64,000 bases of DNA from the NCBI RefSeq assembly GCF_009870125.1, contig NC_046683.1, forward strand, positions 52,467,869 through 52,531,868, in the 5' to 3' direction. Positions 14,701-26,600 of the stretch are shown piece by piece. The position numbers and the translations under genes were made by a program. This DNA is from Drosophila pseudoobscura (taxonomy: Eukaryota; Arthropoda; Insecta; Diptera; Drosophilidae). Each line of letters opens with the position of its first letter. Within the stretch, counting starts at the first letter, position 1. The notes beneath the pieces were generated by a model. It saw nothing but the letters and a program-made list of their open reading frames with translations. It had not been told where the DNA came from and ran no database searches.

Positions 14701-14831
14701 TAGGGACACAATCTACAAGCTACACAATCGTCTATCCTACACACTTATGAGACGGTCACAGGGATATGGAAACTTAATGATAGCAAAATACCAAAGCCGG
14801 AAGCAATCGCTCCAAAAGCCAGCCACGACAT
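11701..14831 (-). CDS. iPLA2-VIA: Calcium-independent phospholipase A2 (PNPLA9/PLA2G6 type)
   Basis: Minus strand, seven coding exons: 14831-14792, 14634-14342, 14275-13976, 13917-13100, 13038-12401, 12327-11992 and 11933-11701 (885 aa, the size expected for the fly enzyme). The order is an N-terminal region, about seven ankyrin repeats (roughly residues 150-420), a linker, then a patatin-like lipase domain. It has the glycine-rich loop DGGGIRG near 565, the nucleophile elbow GTSTGG (Ser near 600) and the catalytic Asp in [11 protein letters not shown] (near 733), giving a complete Ser-Asp dyad. It hydrolyses the sn-2 ester of phospholipids. PLA2G6 and its fly orthologue act in phospholipid remodelling and mitochondrial and neuronal maintenance. 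The short first exon ([13 protein letters not shown]) is separated by a 157-base intron and fits in phase. A DRE/Motif-1 promoter module lies about 770 bases upstream. Confidence 0.95.
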
Positions 14832-15594
14832 AGTTCAAGAATGTTGGTCTTTCGGCTGAATCACCTTCGGATGCTGATTGAACTTTGAATCTGTTCGTAT
14901 GTGTGTGCGTTAGAGTGCGATAGTGCTTGTTGGTTACTTTGAATGTGGATGTGATGAACCTGACAGAGAAACATTTGGCCAATTGTTAGTTTACAAGTGT
15001 GCATTTATGGGTTGTTGAGGGTGGTGTGGTGTGGTGGTTGGGGGATTACGAAAGGCGGCCAAGAAATCAATAAAACAGCCGACAACAGCCCCGTCAGATG
15101 TCTCACAGCAGCGTCAGGCATCAAGCATCAGGCGTCCGCATCAACCAATCGTGAGTCAACAACAAACAAGCCACAAACGAGATCAAGCGATTATGTGCCA
15201 CATATTGCGCCTCATTACCCGCCAATTGTTGTTGTTGTCCGCCCCCACCCACAAGCCTCGTATCAGCACCATTTTTCGTGCATATCCACTTTTATTTCTA
15301 CTATCGCTTTTATCAATAATGTACCCTTATGACTGTTATTACGGTGCACTTCTCCGTGGTTTGCTGCTTGTTCTCCAAGTTTTCGTTGGTGAAAATGATG
15401 CGCAAATGAAGTGTAACAGCAAAAACAACTTAATACAAGATATAGCTTACAAATCAAGCTTTAAATATCTATACACTGACCGTTGAACATTGTACAGCTC
15501 TGCTTGGAATCTCCTTTATTTTAATAGTTCGTAGTTTTTTCTGCTGTTATTTTTTTCACTTCAAATTTTGTTCACGAAAAAAGTGAGATGGAAG
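14832..15594 (-). other. 5' leader region of iPLA2-VIA
   Basis: Between the start codon and the Motif-1 promoter at 15595 lie about 760 bases without convincing coding potential. They probably contain a 5' UTR with an intron, but I could not fix its splice sites. Confidence 0.45.
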
Positions 15595-15750
15595 CAGTGT
15601 GACCAGTGTGACCGCGGGTTTATCGTTTATATATGCCGTCCGTCCCTCAGAAATATACCAAAATGTACCGTCTCATTTAAAAAATATATCGTAAATATAC
15701 TGACGAATTCCAGTTCTATTTTACATATTCCTCGTTTTTGATATTCCCTG
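15595..15750 (-). promoter_or_regulatory. Promoter module upstream of iPLA2-VIA
   Basis: On the minus strand the order is a GTATATTT element (forward AAATATAC near 15693-15700), a second one (forward AAATATACC near 15651-15659), a degenerate DRE (forward TATCGTTT near 15621) and two overlapping GGTCACACTG sites (forward CAGTGTGACC at 15595-15604 and 15604-15613). The same elements in the same order, with similar spacer sequence, occur upstream of the scramblase gene. Confidence 0.65.
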
Positions 15751-16400
15751 GAATATTACTAGCTATATGGAACATTTAGCCATGCCCACATAATATTATC
15801 CGATTAGTGAATCTATTTTCTAATTGGCTGGTTTATTTTAAACACTTGCTTTAATTGGATTTCTATATAACGTTGAAAATAAAATTTAATAGATAGATGA
15901 AATTGACAAAATATACCGTGGTCTTCGGCCCTGCGTTCGTCTACCCCGCGTCATCATCTCAACGTAATACGTTAACGTTATTGGTCAATATTATATTAAC
16001 TAAATAGGGTATACAAATTCCCATACTACCGGTTGACAAGCAACAAGTGTTCAAATTCCAATAACGTGTAAGAAATGGCGTGACTTCCATACTCACGTTA
16101 CATTTCATACTCACTTAAGTTTTATGTTTTGCCCTTTTTTTTCAAACCTTATTTTAGACACAATCAAATTAAAGGAACCATTTGTATTGTATCCAATCTT
16201 GTAGAAAATGGAATCATCAGTGAGATAAATTTCATTTTAGCGCAGCTTAGGTGAAAGATAATGGGGTTTTTTTTATGCAAAGATGAAGGCTTTACCCACA
16301 AGAGTAATTATAATTATTTGTATTAATTTCGGCGGTTTAACTCAAGTTTTTATTCAGTTAAAATAAAGGGGGTATAAGTGGGCTACGTTCGTTTTTTCAT
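15751..16400. other. Intergenic AT-rich DNA
   Basis: AT-rich sequence between the iPLA2-VIA and I-2 promoter modules. No open frame with gene-like features, no RNA gene recognised. Confidence 0.5.
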
Positions 16401-16480
16401 CGGTATATTTACGGTGTTTTTGAAAATGAGACGGGATATTTTGGTATATTTCTGTTAGTCAGACGCTCATACTGCAACGA
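16401..16480 (+). promoter_or_regulatory. Third copy of the GTATATTT promoter module, oriented toward I-2
   Basis: Forward strand: CGGTATATTTACGG, then ATGAGACGG, then TTTTGGTATATTTCTG. This matches the iPLA2-VIA module when that one is read on the minus strand, in both the elements and the spacer between them, but it is in the opposite orientation here. It therefore points at the plus-strand I-2 gene. The GGTCACACTG element is not intact (GCTCATACTGC follows at about the expected place). Confidence 0.5.
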
Positions 16481-17499
16481 AAAAAAGAGTCGTAACTTTG
16501 AATGGACTATAAAAAGAGGTATGGACAATAGGCAAAAACAGCCAAGGCAAATTGCAAGGTTCGTACAAAGCTCACCTCGTTTGTGAGGACTATATACCTT
16601 GAAGACAAAATCGCCTTTTCGTTTCCAAGGTATATTGAGAAATGGGGTGGATTTTAGCTTGCATGCGTTGCATTTTCTGGCCGTTCTGCCTCTTGTCCAT
16701 ACCCCCTTTTTCCACCATTTATGTAGCGAATGTGTAGTTGCCATGTAATAAACGCCGTTTTTTCCTTCCATTATGTAGTACCTGTTATATTTTTTTACGG
16801 ACTTTTTTTGTGAGAGAAATAAAAAAGTGCGAAGTGAATAATTTTTGCGGGCAATAAATTAATCAATCTAAATTACTAGATTTATAGTAACGAAAGTGAG
16901 CCACGCTACTCCGCGTCTCTCCGCCCTCTGCGTCTTCCTCGCCTGACTGCATACCGAATTTGAGGCGTAAATTGCATTTCAATTGCAGTTAACAGCAGTG
17001 GCCCGCACCAGACAAGTAAGTTGGGTTAAATGTCAGGCACAAGCACGGCACGTAGCAGCAACAGCAGCAGCAGCGGTGGTAACAAAGGCTAAGCCAGAAC
17101 CAGGATAGAAGAAGGGCGTTGTTAAAGCCACATGCGATGCCGAACGGCTATAAACGGGGGCTAGCGCCCAGGTGGGTGGTAAGTGTGGCAGTGGCAGTGG
17201 CCGTGGTGGAGGCTGGTGCCCAGTGGGTGGCGACCCCCCCAAGGGCACGCCGACCACAGCTGGGTGTTGGCGGTGGTGTAAGTGTTGCTGCGACCTGTGC
17301 TATTATAATCTGGCGAATTTCGCGATTCCAGTATCTGTTCTGTTACTGCCGTCGCCGTGATTCACCATTGTCCAGTTGTCCATTCCAATTCCAGAAGTAT
17401 TGACGTAATTATGCAAGTAAGCTATGTATATTTAAATCAAATTCCGTTCTCTGTGCCTTATTGCAGCCAACGCGTGAGATCAGCCAGCGCCGAGATAAA
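16481..17499 (+). other. 5' leader of I-2 and intergenic DNA
   Basis: Contains likely noncoding exon(s) of I-2. A 3' splice site TTATTGCAG at 17458-17466 opens the exon that carries the start codon. GC-rich open frames at 17033-17403 on both strands look like chance composition (GTGGCAGTGG-type repeats). Confidence 0.4.
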
Positions 17500-18302
17500 A
17501 TGCAGAACCAGCCCAGCCCACAGTTGCCATGCAAGGGCATTTTAAAGACTTCTCGCAGCTTCGACAAGTCAGGCGCCAGGTGAGGGACAAACACGCACAC
17601 ATACACACTACCTATGACCTTTTCACTGCCCAAATGCTAAGCCGTAGAATTTCTTTTAGTTTTCGAAAAAGTGCCAAGTTCGATGAGCTGAACGTGCTGC
17701 AGACGTTCCATCCGGCGGACAAGGACTACGGGCATATGAAAATTGATGAGCCAAAAACCCCATACTACGAAGAAACCAGGGACGAGCTGGACACAGAACT
17801 ACTGGTGGAGAAGTAAGCCTTACCCTTCTAGTTAAAGTTTATCTGATGTTTGTATAAATACCTACTCAAATTTTCCCAGACTGCGCATAGCGGCCAGCTC
17901 ACAACAGACTTCCGAGAGCATTGAGGACGAGGGTTCTTCCGGCGACGACCTCCCAATGAGCGAGGAGGAGAGACGTAAGCATCAACTTCTACTTAAATTA
18001 CCCAAAAATGTTTATTGTTTGCTATTACAGAACGGCGCCGTGAGTTCGAGCGGCGTCGCAAGGCCCATTATCGGGAATTCGAGGCAGTTAAGCTGGCCCG
18101 AAAGCTGATACAGGAGGAAGACGACGATGACGATGAGGATAAGAATGCCGTCGACACCTCCGACAGCAGACCGTCGGGTTCCCAGCAAGGCTCTTCCACC
18201 TCCAGCCGATATGCAAGCAGTTCGGCGAAAAAGGCCAGCTCAAATGCAACAAAATCCCCGTCTACCAGCAGCAACATGGACCTGGAGCCATCAAACAACT
18301 AG
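17500..18302 (+). CDS. I-2: Protein phosphatase 1 inhibitor-2
   Basis: Four coding exons: 17500-17579, 17660-17812, 17880-17974 and 18031-18302 (199 aa). The three conserved PP1-contact blocks of inhibitor-2 are visible: KGILK near residue 12, [19 protein letters not shown] near 27-45, and a helix with [17 protein letters not shown]. The segment [12 protein letters not shown] holds the GSK3-type phosphorylation threonine (PxTPY). An acidic run (EEDDDDDED) and a Ser-rich tail follow, as in other members. I-2 binds and holds the PP1 catalytic subunit in an inactive complex that is reactivated by phosphorylation. The polyadenylation signal AATAAA lies at 19047-19052. Confidence 0.93.
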
Positions 18303-19151
18303 AAGCAATATCAATTAATCAATCATCAATCACTAATGTTTACCTAGCCAACGGCCCAGGCCGAAGTTGACGTTCAATATTGATGGCGGCAGCTCATCAC
18401 AAAAAAAAGAACAAGAAAACATTTAAATGAAAAAAAAAGAAACGAAATTATATCAAGTGCTCTGGCCCCTGAGTGAGAAGTGGACCGGAATGAGGATGGG
18501 AACGTGAGCGAGATCGACAAGGAGAAGGAGAAGGAGAAGGGGAGCACTCGTGATTAATTGAATTTGCTTATTGCATTGCAAACCAACAGCAAAACCGTCG
18601 CGAAATGTTTGTCATCAAGTAAATCACTCACACACACTCACATACAGTCAGACACCACAAATCAATGGAATTTTTGCCACGTGATCAATGATTATAGAAC
18701 AAGAGCAAATATAATGATCGCATGCCCATCAGGCCCATCGCGCTGCTGCTGCTACTGCAGCAATTCAAATTGTGGTCAACATGTTTTCAATTAGTAGTTC
18801 CATTTGCATTTAGTTTTCCATAAGAGTACAGACGGGGATGAGGATAAAAGTGCCACAAGTAAGCCAACGCTCGCCCGAATCGGATCGGATCGGATCGCAT
18901 GAGAGTGGATGCGATGCGTGAATACCATTTAGAGTACCAGTTGTTGTAACTAACGTTGACATTGATTCGGCCTTACGTTTAGTAACTTATTAATACAATA
19001 CTATTATGATTACAATTAAGTTTTAGCCATCAAATGCGAAAGTTTCAATAAAACAGAACCCAACCCAATCGAAAAGGACGATCCATCTTTCTTCTCGTCG
19101 CGAGTATTCAGAAACTTTCCGTTTATTTTAGTGTAGTTTTCATTTCTCATA
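18303..19151 (+). other. 3' UTR of I-2 and convergent transcript ends
   Basis: An AT-rich 3' UTR with AATAAA at 19047-19052. A minus-strand polyadenylation signal (forward TTTATT near 19132) sits about 80 bases further, which suggests that the minus-strand gene to the right terminates here, tail to tail. Confidence 0.55.
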
Positions 19152-19480
19152 TTAGTTATACATCATCGTAGTGTATGATTGATTCGGTTTGACATTGCTG
19201 GTCTTAGTAATTGGTAAAGTCTGAGAGTTGTGGCTGCCACCAGCCCCGCGGTCCGGACCGACCCCCCTGCACCGCGCCAAGGCCACGCACAGAGCTCGGG
19301 CCGTGCACATACAGCAGGCAATGGCATCCTCATACTGTTTACCGCCGATGGATTGGTCTCGGGCCCCCTGCTCTATGCTGCATCCGGTGGTGATGTTTTG
19401 GAGGGGGGCACTCTGCCAATCCAGTGCATGGGGCAAGCTGTATTGCCGGCCTTTGTGGGGTGGGAAGATCGGTCATTCTG
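19152..19480 (-). other. Unassigned open frame, possible alternative last exon
   Basis: A minus-strand frame of about 100 codons ends at a stop at 19152-19154. It contains a cysteine-rich stretch (DAIACCMCTARALCVALARC) and ends TKTSNVKPNQSYTTMMYN. Candidate 3' splice sites lie near 19445-19460, but none gives a clean phase match to the neighbouring ZM gene, and the stop lies only some 15 bases from a polyadenylation signal. The same DNA is also open on the plus strand. It may be an alternative terminal exon or chance in a GC-rich patch. Confidence 0.22.
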
Positions 19481-20637
19481 GGATCTGAATGGGGGGTCTG
19501 GGGCACTTTTTCGGTTGATTTCGTTGTTTTTTTCATTGATGACTGATGATGACTCACAGAACTGATTGGCGTTGTAGCTTCATCTTGTAGTATAACTTTC
19601 TATGCGGGGGTTATTTGACGGTTTTTTTTTCATGTGCTGGTCGACCATTTGGTCATAAAATATATCGTATATATATATAGTATAGATATAAGCAAAAAAA
19701 AAAGCATGCAAATTCAAACAATAGACAATAAGACGCCTAGCCGGACAGCTCCTAAGTGTACTCTTTTTCAAGGGCTGAGCCAAGATCTTCGCCTCGGGCT
19801 GCAGTCCTTTCGTTTTACAATATACAGTTAGTGGGGGTGCTTGCCCTAGGCCAAGAGGTGGCGCCGAAACGGGGCCTTAGTCTTAGCTATCCGGCAGGAT
19901 CCACGTTATATATATAATAGAATATAATAGATTAGTAATGCCTTAGGCTCTAGAACAAGGTTTCAATCTCATTTTCAGTTTCCGTCTTGGGTCGCATCGT
20001 TTCCGTTTCATTTGCTAGTTAACAGTGTAACAATTATGTTACATATCTTAGAATCTATCGCTATATGGTTTACTATATAGTTCTCAACTTCTGCTATCTT
20101 AGCCATACTATATGCACATGCTCCAAAATATGTGTATATAGTATGGGTACATAGAGAATCATCTCTTCCTCCTTCGTTATCCAATGCCCTGGTTTCTTGG
20201 TTCTTGGGTCATTCCTTTTGGGTCATTTATGGATTAAGGGGCGGTTGCAGTTCCAGTTCGGTATGTACTTTACCAATGGGTCCATTCCGTTCTAGCCGGA
20301 GTGGATCCATTGTTTGGCGAGTGGAACACAGCCGCTCTTCTGTAGTAATGTATTTCATCTACTCAGGGGTTCTACAGACCCCTGGCAATCGTTTCGTTAT
20401 ATATGATATATAGATATATGTATATATGGCGTCGTTAGTGGTCATTTAAGATTAGTATAACAATTGTATATGTATATTCTATAGATAGTGTGGTTTGGTT
20501 CGTTAGTTTCTCGTTTTAGTAACATATACATTTGTGTGATCGTTTCTAGTGTTATATTATGAAGTGGGTTCCATTGAATTTATGTTCTTTCTGCTCCTCT
20601 CCTGCTGCGTCTCTTGCAACCAACCGATTCTCCAGAC
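19481..20637 (-). other. Probable long 3' UTR of the ZM-motif gene
   Basis: AT-rich sequence with many TATA/ATAT runs below the stop codon at 20638. With the nearest clear minus-strand polyadenylation signal near 19132, it is most simply a 3' UTR of about 1.5 kb. No gene seen inside. Confidence 0.45.
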
Positions 20638-23600
20638 TTAGGCGAACATGTGTTGGGTGCCTGGGGGCACCTTGTAGCTGGGATAGGCGTTGTTCAGCTG
20701 ATGCTTGGCAAAGAAGGATGTGTAGTCCTGACGAAAGTTGTTCTAGTAAAATTTGATGTTTTGGGGGGGGTTTTAGTAGGGTTGAAAGGGGTGGGAAATC
20801 TTACCCTATTTACTTTTCTGGGACGGCAGACGGGGCCCAAGGCCAACTGGCGACGTTCCTCATTCTCGCGTGCAGCCGCTTCCTTGTACTCTGGTGGTGG
20901 CCATTTCAAATCTCCGCGCAATTTGCTGCCTCCTGTAGAGGGATTATCAAAAGATTATACATATATGTGCAAGAATCTATGGGGCTAGTTCTTACCCTGA
21001 TAGCTGACGGCGGCAGGCTGCGAAGTGTAGACTGGCGCAGACTGCTGCGAGACGGGTGCCTCTTTACGCAAGGTAATGATGCCGGGACTGGCGCCACGAT
21101 AGCCAGCGTCCTGGCCAGCAAAGGCAACGGGCACCTGGTGCTGCTGCTGCTGCTGCTGATCTGTCTGATCCTGCGAATACGGCAGTTGCTGCTGCTGTTG
21201 TTGGGGCTGCGAATAAGAATTGTACTGGGGTTGAGCATAGGTCGAGCCACCGTTTTGCTGTGGATAGTAGGACGGTTGTTGCTGCTGGTGTTGCTGTGGT
21301 GGTGCCTGTTGATAGGGTGACGTCTGGTATGATGGCTGCGCAGGCGCCTGATAGGGAGCCTGGGCCTGAGCCAGAGGCTGAGCCTGGTATTGCTGCTGTT
21401 GCCACTGAGGTGAAGGCTGTTGCTGCTGCTGCTGTTGCCACTGAGGGGCAGGTTGCTGGGATGCAGCTGGCTGCTGTTGTTGCCACTGAGGTGCCACAGA
21501 CTGTGACTGTGGCTGCTGCTGGCTACCGTATTGTGGCTGTTATTGGTTCAATGGTGCATTTGGTGGTTCGTTGGTGCATTTGGGTTTCGATCACGGGTGT
21601 TAAGGATGTTGTAGATGGGTGTGTGGTTGGTTGGTTGGTTGGGAGGTGTAAACGACACACACAGACGATGTGGAAAGAGAGAGAATATATGTTCGAGATA
21701 GAGATAGACATATAGACCATAGTTATAGGATGGAAGTTAATATCCGATTCGGGTTAGTGGTCAAGCGGAAGGGGATTAGGTGTAGAGATTATATTGTGCG
21801 AAGTTTTACAGCTGAAAGTCGCAGAGAAGAAGCAAAAGCAGAAGAGTAAGCCATTTGTTAACTATAGTTACAGCTACAGAAAGCGATTAGTGGAGCAATA
21901 AAGGGCATGCAGAAGTCGGTGATTACAGTGATTACACAAGGAAACCGTTGAATGCACAGTTTAGTAAGTGTCTACGATAGATATAGTAGGGATATCAACG
22001 CGTTCTGTACGATAGAGGGATAGAGAGAGACGGCTCAGCAGCGGCAAGAGAGTTCTAGCATCAAAGTATCCATTCATTCATCGAATTCCTTTCTGTACCT
22101 GCTGTAGATAGGCTGGTCGCTGCTGCTGCTGAGGGGCTGATCCCTGGTAAGGTGCTCCTCCGGCCGGAGTGTAGTCATGGTGCGACTTAGGCAACGGTGC
22201 ACGAATGGGCTTCCAGCCACCGCCCGTATTGTCCAACGCCATCAGGGGCTCCTGCGATGGCTGCCTCTGGTAGTTCGACTGATAGTTGGGATACGCATCG
22301 GAAGCAGCCGCTGGAGCTGGGGCCTGGACAAGCTCCCTCGAGGATTGTCTATTGAACTGCGCCTGTGTGTACTGCACGGGCTGCTGATCATGGGGATAGC
22401 TTTGGTCTGGGTACTGAGAGGGAACCGGACCCTGGGCAGGTGTGGAACCGTATTGGAATTGCTGCTGAGGTGCCTGTGCCTGTACCTGTGGCTGAGTGGC
22501 TCGTGGCTGAGGTGTTGGAGTGGATCGTGGCTGGACGTTGTTATAAATGGGACCCTGAAAGTTAGGTCAGTGCGTAGTTAGGTATGTGCTAGGAGTGTAT
22601 AAGTGTGTGTGTGTGTGTGTCTCTGTGTAGGAGTATGGCTATGTACATCAGTGGAGACGGAGACGGATTTGGAGACGGAGACACTAGTTGTGACAGTTGC
22701 AGATACAATTATATTTACACAAGTCTTTACTACTATATACAATCCAGGAATTAAACACCTACGGATATCGCAAATTACCTGAGCTGGAACAGCACTTGGC
22801 TGTGGAGCAGCTGCCGTTGGCTGGGGATAGTAGCCGCCAGCTCCGGGTGCCGGGCTCTGGGTCTGCGGTTGCGGAGTGAACTCACGGATAATGCGCTCCT
22901 CCGAGGCGGGTGGCCAGGCCACGCGCTTATAGCCTGCAGAAATGGGAGGACGGATACACCAATTAGAATGAGATTCTGCTGCAGCAGCTGTTTTTTCGTA
23001 GGGGGCATTCATATAGGGGGTGGCGGCGGCTGTTGCAGTGTAAAACATTCAACAAAATGCGGTCAAACGTGGGCGTTGCTTGGCCTTGGATACATGGTGC
23101 AAGACAAACAATTTGAAAATGATTTAAGCCAATTAAAATTATACAATATACAATGTGCAGTGCTCGCAATTCGCACAGAGAGACGGAGAAGGAGACCGAG
23201 GGAGAGGGAGGGGGAGGGGGAGAGTCCCGTCCCCGCAGATACACAGATGCTGCTGTCATTGTGGCTAAATTTAGACGATGAAAACGAGTCGAAAGCAAGG
23301 AATGTGACATTACTCATAAGGTGATGATGTTGCCTCAGCCACATGCAACATGTTGCCAAGGCACACCAGCCACATGACTTATCTATATCTATAGAGAGAG
23401 AGGGAGATAACGAGTGTGTGTGTGTATGTGTGTTTACCCTCCAGATTCTTGTAGTTTTGGTTAATGATCTTCCACTGGGCACCCATCGTTGCTGCCTGGC
23501 TATATAGTATGGCTATCTGTATATTCGGTTCGGATCGGGTTGGATCGAGATCTCTTTTGCGTAAGAATAAAATTATTCTTGCGCAGATATCAAAAATAAC

Positions 23601-26600
23601 AAATACAGATATATAGCTTCTATATGTTGTAGCTTTTTGCAGCTATTTTTTGACTTCTTGTCCGCGAGCACCACACACAAAAAAAATTCGGCCAGTCGTT
23701 CGATCGGGGGTGAGAGCGTTCGTTATATAACCCCCTCAGATATAATCAATTGCTTCGATTTGGGAATTGGGGAGACACCACAGGAAATATCATATAATTC
23801 CCCTTCTTTCTTGGATTATTTGCTCTTTTTTTGGCAAATTGCAGATCGATACGGCGCGCGTTTCGTTTGGGTTTTTTGTTTTTTTCGGATCGATTTCGTT
23901 GAAAATGAAGAATTAAAACAGATGATCGGCAGAAGGGAACAACAAACACCGTGAAAATTTCGTTCGATTTGCGGTTACGGGATTCGGATTCTGCCCAATT
24001 TAATTTCTATTTTCTATTTGGCTATTTGCTAATTCGTTGATCGTTCGCGCTGGCCGCTGATCGTTCGCGATATGTTTGCCTTCGATGTATGCTACTAAGT
24101 GAGGAGCCAGCCAGAGCCAGAGCCAGAGCGATGCAGACAGAGGAAATTATTGTTAGCCAAAATCGAGAGCCGAATCGAAATGGCCAAGATACAGATTTAT
24201 CTGCATTCGTGTGGGTTGCGGGGAGATACAGATCTCAGAGAGAGAGAGAAAGAGATCTCCTGAATGGGAGAGTGGTCGAAAGTGGGCGAAAGTGGTGGAA
24301 AGTGGGGGGAAAGTGGGTGGAAAGTGGGCAAGTGGCGGCTGCTAATGATGCTGCTGACTCTTAGGGTTACCGTACCGTACCGTACCCTTCCTCTGGCTAT
24401 GCTCCTGGCCCACTTCTGGCATTGTTTACACCTTCGATTCTTGTGATTTGTGGGCGCACCTTGAAATGCTGCCACTGCCTATACATATCTGCTACAGTTG
24501 CTCACTCACTCACTCACGGCAGCCGATCTCAAGGTGTCTGTCTATACCTATTATGTATATATATATACATGTATATGCATATACCTATATAGATAGATAT
24601 GTAGGTATATATACTTCTACGTGTATATCTTCGTATATTCGTATATGTTTGGATGCCTGGCATATTTCTGCGCTGCCCCCAGATCTTTATAGATTGCTGA
24701 GCAATACTTTGGGGCTGGGTCGCTGATGACTGTCTTTTACCTATAGATATGATGGTATTTATTGTTATGGCGATCTGTCATGCCAGATCCATCTACTTAA
24801 CCATCCATCCATCCATCTATCCAACGCATCTGTCCCTCCCATCCTATCACATAGATCTTGCGGATTTAGTCTGTGACTCAAGGGTGACTGCGCGGACTAC
24901 CCATCGCTAGATTGGCTAAAATTAAACGTCTGTCATCTTGGCCCAACTAACAAATCTGTTTTTAAACGTATTCTCACAGGTGTACGACACAAGTTGGCTC
25001 ATTAAAATTATTAGCAAACTTGTAACTCATCTGTCTGCTCGTACATACATATCATATGGGGATATACCATATACCACATCCACATACAATATGTATGTGC
25101 ATACGAGTGTCTTCAATTATTTTGGCATAATGTTTGAATACTCATACGGGTATAGTATATTCGATACGATACGATGTGCTAGCCCCTCGTTAGCCACACA
25201 ACAAATTCGCTTTGATGGCCGTCACACGTCACAGATAAAATAACAAAGGAATGGTATATGGTATGGCTATGACTATGGGATGTACACATTGTACATATCT
25301 TATAGGGATGCTATTTTGTTGCTGTTTAAATGATATATCTGCCACGATCCATCTTTTCGGCGTATGAAAATGGATTGGGTGCCTTTCAAAATGTTTGTTC
25401 GAAGATTTCCGGAAGATATTAAGGAAATTTATAAAATTTAAATCTAAAAATATCTTTGATTAATTTCTGCTATCTGCTATATCTGATTCCAATAGAAGTC
25501 AGTGCTACAAGGGTGCTATAAGATACTACTTATAAAACCAATCAAACGCGCTAGGATCTATGTATGTTACGGAATGGATTCGAAAAAAATAATGATAATG
25601 GTCTGGAAAATTGAAAATTTGCATCATAGAGGCCCTTGAGGAGTATCGAAAATGATATACGAGTATATAGTCGAACAATTTTGATTCTCGGAAAGATTCT
25701 CATGTGATTCTGAATCCCAAACATTCGTGAAAGATTCACACAAAACCGAATCATTTTCCTATTAGTCAGACACGGAATCACAGACAAAGAATATTATGAC
25801 ACAGATCTACGAAGGAATATATATATAATATATAACATCACACATAGGAAAACGGCAAGGAAGTGGGGGCGGGGGAGATTCCCACGCACCTTCAATGCCC
25901 AGATAGGGGCGTGGCGAGACATTATCGAACGATCGATTTACATTGAAATCCCGCACGGATGGCTGTCGGGACGGCTCCGACTCGTCCTCGCTGGCCGCCA
26001 GCGATCTGAACTTGCTAGAGTCTACTGAAAAATCAAAAGGTGATGGTTGACCCCGGGCAGACCGGGGTGTGGCTGGGGGCGTGGAGGCCAGCAGTGAGGA
26101 GGAGGCAACCATGCTCTGCTGCAGGGGTTCCGTGGCGGTGCGGACGAGCAGCCCGATGTTGTGACCCTCCAATTGGGGGACGTGCGAGAACTTTGACTCC
26201 AGAGTTGTGGGAGGAAGTGGCAATGGCGATGGCGAAGGCGCTGGGGGCATCTTGCCAATCACCGGATTGAGCCCAAAGGGTGAGCTGGCCCGGTGCGGTG
26301 CCTCGATCAGTGGCGCCGGATACTTTCGGGAGGACAGAGGACTGGGCGATCTACTCCGCTGCCAGGTGATCTCCGCTGCCGGAAGGTTCAAGCGCAGAGG
26401 AGGCGGTGGAGGAGGTGCAGGAGGAGGAGGAGAATCTGGAGCTCGCGTGGTCACAATCTCCACGAAGCTGCGCTGACGCTGCAGTTTCTCCGGCTGCTGG
26501 TTCTCGGTTCTCTCTGACTTCTCCTCCGCACTCTGGGTGTCCTCCCAGGAGATCTGGCGGGAAATGTACGGACTCCGTATCTCGTAGGTGGCCTTGTAGT

